64,000 bases of DNA from Brevipalpus yothersi (lineage: Eukaryota; Arthropoda; Arachnida; Trombidiformes; Tenuipalpidae), in NCBI GenBank assembly GCA_003956705.1, contig QZCP01000179.1, forward strand, positions 56,115 through 120,114, written 5' to 3'. Shown piece after piece: positions 60,186-64,000 of the stretch (positions are counted from its first letter, which is position 1; every line of letters begins with the position of its first letter). Under the pieces are notes generated by a model, which did not search any database, was not told the origin of the DNA, and saw only the letters and a list, made by a program, of their open reading frames with translations. The translations under genes were made by a program, and so were the position numbers.

Positions 60186-61593
60186 AGGCCTCAACAGTTA
60201 CCATCTCAAACCAAGAATCTCGTGTCATGATCCACCATCAATATTTAGGCGGAATCGATGGGTAATATTCTTGAATTCCTGTAAATACTACTCAATCACA
60301 AAGGTCCAATATCACAAGCTAGCATGATTCTTGCTGATGCTTTTCATCAGCTTAGTTTGCGCTCTTTTAAAATCAACAATATTCCATTTGTACGGAAATT
60401 TCAAAGTCAATTTGATTTGAAAATTTTAAGCCCACAACTCAACCAGTGCCTAAGCCTTCCAGGAACCGACAAAGTCGCCCATCATTGTTCATTTTACCGA
60501 TTAGTCAGAGTATTTTATTTTCAAACATTCCCAAATGAAAGCATCAGTTGTTTTTCATCGTCATAAATAGAAACAAGCAGAAAGTGACGATTGTAAAGGA
60601 ACATTTTTTCTCATTGATCAGCAAATATCAGCAGCAAATGTTTGCCTAATTTCTTACTCTCATCTGATTTTTTTTATCAAAATTTATGTCTTCTACACAC
60701 CAACATACATGTTCACGATCCAATACCGATATCATGAATTGCATTTAACAGTGACAAAATGCCCAGTGTTGAAATTCTGATGAAATCATTCTCAACAGAT
60801 TGCCTTGTACAAATCCAATCCATGTACAATGTACCCGTACATAGTGCATTGACAAAAATAAATATTTCCTATGGAATTGATGATGAACATAATAGCAGAA
60901 ACTGGTCATTTTCACACGAAAAAATTAGATAAATAAACAAGCAAAGCTGTTGATGTGTGTATGTGTGGGTACAATCGCTTCTCACTCTCACTCAAACTTT
61001 TCCGCAAAATTTTTTCAGGAAACCAACTTTTTATGGTTAAAAAAAAGTATTCAATTTTGCCCATCTTCACTTGATCAAATAGGATGATCAAAAATGTGAT
61101 CAAAACAAGTGTGATCATCACAATCAATTGCTAAAATATAGATGATTCGATGCATAAGTTTGGGCTGTCTCCTTAAATAGACAAATGAATACCCATACAC
61201 TAGTATGGCTCGATGAGAGGTTGCCTATGGATAGAGAGAAGTGAGCAAGATGTTTAATGTTGTTCGCGAATACGATGAAGAAGAGAGTAGAGCTAATTTC
61301 TCTGACAGCCCGATAAGGGAAGCTGTTTCTAAAATGAGCCACACACACAAGCACACACACACATACTCATTTGCATACACAACTCTCCTCATCTCATTCA
61401 CCATAGTCTCATCATCATCATACACAGCATTGCTCAGAATAGATACCAAACTTACACATACACACCAAAGTGATTCACTACTACTATAATCATTCCACCA
61501 TAGGCAGCCCGATAAGAAGCGCGCAAAACGCGCGAAGCGAAAAAAGTCTAACGCATCACCTCGTTTAGGGATGCGGGATGCTGGAGGAAGCGA

Positions 61594-61632
<39 letters not shown>

Positions 61633-61970
61633 AAGAAGATGAAGAGGAGAGAAAACTCTCTCTCTCACTCAGGCTCCAGACATCAAAATTTTCCTCTCTC
61701 ACTTTCTCATAGGGTTGTTGACTATATTAGGATCCGTTAATAAAAATTCGACTTTCAACATTCTCTCCACTGAACATTACTGTTCTCCGGCTTACCTCCT
61801 CTTCCATGGCCCACCTCCCCACTTACGAGGAATACAGGCTTGAGCTATACTCACCCATCAGGGAGAACAGAGAATTTGGCCCCTTCTTTGCCCTCCTTAT
61901 CCCCCAAAAAAACTTTTTGGTGAATGTGTGGCCCATGAGCAATTTTTGCTCACAATTAGGTTGATCCCGT
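60186..61970. other. ECT2 3' UTR and distal actin upstream region
   Basis: Up to about 60880 this should be ECT2 3' UTR (AATAAA at 60857). Beyond it lie an imperfect AC/CA-rich patch (61340-61385), a GC-rich element GCGCGCAAAACGCGCG at 61519-61534 with inverted GCGCG arms, a GA tract, and CTATATTAGG at 61722-61731, one base away from a CArG/SRF box. No exon is convincing. Confidence 0.45.
61597..61629. repeat. (GA)n microsatellite
   Basis: Perfect AG tract of about 33 bases, roughly 400 bases before the likely actin start site. Confidence 0.95.
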
Positions 61971-62634
61971 TATTTAAAAGCATAGAATCTCTTTAAATCG
62001 CTCTCACTTGCCTCTTGGTGCTCGAGTGCTTCTATCCGGTGCAGTTAGCTTCCTATCATCTAACCAATTACTTTTGTGATTTCATATCGTTGTTAAGTAA
62101 AATAAGTAAGTGCGTCCACAAATCGAAACTATTGGATTAATTTTTCTACCAATTTTCTTACTAATACCGGTGCAATTGTCTACCTTTTGCTACTTTTACT
62201 ATCAATTTTATGGATCCTCTTCCTCTCATCAATTAGTGCTTCTCTCATATTCTCTGTCTTCTCTCAACTCTCTATCTGCTATCTCAACTTTCACTTCCTC
62301 CTTCTTCTTCTTCTCCATCTTCCACCACATTGATACCTATTTTCTCCTTCTAATTCTTTCTATTCGGATTTTCCATCAACTAATTCTATTGAGCCTGGTT
62401 AGCCTAGCTTACTTCTATATCTCTTCATCACTCGAAGTTCTCATAGATATACAAGTTTTTACTCCATTCCAACTTAATAGTCCTTCCATCCTTCCCCAAA
62501 ACTTTTGCATCACAAATCTTTATTCCTTCCCGGAATCTTCCGAACAAATTTTTTCTTAAAGCCTAATCTTAATCGGCAACCTATTTGTCCTCTCTCCTCT
62601 CACCTATAGACACAACCACCCCAATCAAATCAAA
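61971..62634 (+). promoter_or_regulatory. Actin core promoter and 5' UTR with probable intron
   Basis: TATTTAAAAG at 61971-61980 is a good TATA box. An initiator-like TCACTT lies 33 bases on (62004-62009), giving a likely transcription start near 62006. A strong donor AA|GTAAGTG at 62106 and an acceptor CTCACCTATAG ending at 62609 suggest a 504-base intron in the 5' UTR, as is common in arthropod cytoplasmic actin genes. The 149-codon plus-strand open frame inside this intron is pyrimidine-rich (Ser/Phe/Leu) and not taken as a gene. Confidence 0.55.
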
Positions 62635-63765
62635 ATGTGTGACGACGAAGTAGCTGCTCTTGTTGTGGACAATGGTTCCGGTATGTGTAAGGCTGGTTTC
62701 GCCGGTGATGACGCTCCACGAGCTGTCTTCCCATCGATTGTCGGTCGACCAAGACATCAAGGTGTAATGGTTGGTATGGGACAAAAGGATTCCTATGTTG
62801 GTGATGAAGCTCAAAGTAAGCGAGGTATTCTCACCCTTAAATATCCAATTGAACACGGTATCATCACCAATTGGGACGATATGGAAAAAATTTGGCATCA
62901 CTCATTCTACAATGAATTGAGAGTTGCACCAGAGGAACATCCAGTCCTACTTACCGAGGCTCCACTCAATCCGAAAGCCAATCGAGAGAAGATGACCCAA
63001 ATTATGTTCGAAACTTTCAACACCCCAGCCATGTATGTTGCCATCCAGGCTGTATTGTCTCTGTATGCCTCTGGTCGTACTACCGGTATTGTCTTGGATT
63101 CCGGTGATGGTGTATCCCACACTGTACCCATCTATGAAGGTTACGCTTTACCTCATGCCATTCTTCGTTTGGATTTGGCTGGTCGAGATCTTACCGATTA
63201 TTTGATGAAAATTCTTACCGAACGTGGTTACTCATTTGTCACCACCGCTGAGCGAGAAATTGTCCGAGACATTAAGGAAAAACTATGCTATGTTGCTCTT
63301 GATTTTGAACAGGAAATGATTACCGCCGCATCATCTTCATCATTGGAAAAATCCTATGAATTGCCTGACGGTCAAGTGATCACCATTGGTAATGAACGTT
63401 TCCGATGCCCAGAGGCTCTCTTCCAGCCATCCTTCTTGGGTATGGAATCTTGTGGTATCCATGAGACCACCTACAATTCAATCATGAAATGTGACATCGA
63501 TATTCGTAAAGATTTGTATGCCAATATCGTACTTTCCGGTGGTACCACAATGTATCCCGGTATTGCCGATAGAATGCAAAAGGAAATCACTGCCTTGGCA
63601 CCAAGCACTCTCAAAATCAAGATCATTGCTCCACCAGAGAGAAAATACTCGGTATGGATCGGTGGTTCAATTCTTGCCTCTCTATCCACTTTCCAACAGA
63701 TGTGGATCTCAAAGCAAGAATACGACGAATCTGGTCCCGCCATTGTCCACAGAAAGTGTTTCTAA
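62635..63765 (+). CDS. Actin, cytoplasmic type
   Basis: Intronless 376-residue actin, full length, beginning [21 protein letters not shown] (first phosphate loop) and ending IVHRKCF. The second phosphate loop [12 protein letters not shown], the nucleotide-contacting [18 protein letters not shown] segment and the [17 protein letters not shown] block are all intact. MCDDEVAAL and [10 protein letters not shown] are the pattern of arthropod Act5C-like actins. A few substitutions occur at normally constant places: EMITAA (usually EMATAA), MESCGI (usually MEACGI), ANIVLS (usually ANTVLS) and SGPAIV (usually SGPSIV), so this may be one of several paralogues. Actin polymerises into cytoskeletal filaments and binds ATP. 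Confidence 0.98.
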
Positions 63766-64000
63766 GCGAACTATTTTTGCCGAACACAATATCAACAATC
63801 AGCAAAACAAATCAACAATTTCAGAGGCAATCAACACTCTTTCTCTATCTCTCTCTTTCTTTCTCTCTTTCTGTCTATCTTTCCTCTCTCTCTCTTTCTT
63901 TACTCTATCTTCTTTCTCTTTCTCTCTCTCTTTCTCTATCTGCCTCTTCCTATCACGTTCGCTATCTCTCTCTCTCTTTCTTTCCCAAACCTATATCGAC
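63766..64000 (+). other. Actin 3' UTR, pyrimidine-rich, cut by window end
   Basis: From about 63838 the plus strand is nearly pure pyrimidine (CT, TTTC and CTAT units, imperfect) to the window end. No poly(A) signal is reached. Confidence 0.6.

Noticed and set aside
60324..60566. 80-codon open frame after ECT2
   Set aside because: Falls between the ECT2 stop and its AATAAA signal; no coding character beyond chance.
62110..62559. 149-codon plus-strand open frame upstream of actin
   Set aside because: Ser/Phe/Leu/Ile content follows from pyrimidine-rich DNA; strong donor and acceptor sites place it in a 5' UTR intron, and no family resemblance is seen.

Overview
This is a eukaryotic nuclear window. 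The genes have GT-AG introns (many under 100 bp, some of several kb), no operons, AT-rich intergenic DNA and many (GA/CT)n microsatellites. The gene content is metazoan: an Oli/BHLHE22-type bHLH factor, an Additional-sex-combs protein, a pebble/ECT2 RhoGEF and a cytoplasmic-type actin closest in pattern to arthropod actins. His-, Ser- and Asn-rich runs inside coding exons and small genes suggest an arthropod, perhaps a mite. That placement is inference from style, not from a marker sequence.

Layout. 1-2680: no gene seen. 2682-3659 (-): single-exon fatty-acid elongase. 7884-9576 (-) and 10005-10412 (+): a divergent pair, the nucleolar L1-domain protein RSL1D1 and mitochondrial ribosomal protein mL52, with a 16-bp perfect palindrome between them. 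10413-19891: 9.5 kb with no supportable gene, only microsatellites. 19892-23352 (-): three-exon bHLH factor with a very long low-complexity N-terminus. 25566-26288 (-) and 27336-28611 (+): LIPT2 and CDK7, divergent. 30361-32524 (+): compact Asx/ASXL homologue with DEUBAD and PHD ends. About 32620-33440 (+): a decayed copy of CDK7 that keeps its introns. 34084-34946 (-) and 36066-37036 (+): RCE1 and RAD1, divergent. 37460-50838 (-): seven-exon leucine-rich-repeat surface protein with a 6.7-kb intron. 52268-54926 (-): FAM13-type protein. 55702-56023 (+): possible small unrecognised gene. 57291-60185 (+): ECT2/pebble in seven exons. 62635-63765 (+): actin, whose 3' UTR runs off the window.

The genes do not form one pathway. 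Several are cell-cycle or genome-maintenance genes (CDK7, RAD1, ECT2), and two are chromatin or developmental regulators (Asx, Oli-like). E2F-like GC boxes lie upstream of ECT2 and of the small unknown gene. Exon joins were worked out by hand from splice signals, reading frame and family conservation; no alignment or search was run.

The most notable unexplained structure is the degenerate, intron-bearing CDK7 duplicate lying in the same orientation just beyond the Asx gene. I found no clear evidence for a wholly new biological system in this window.
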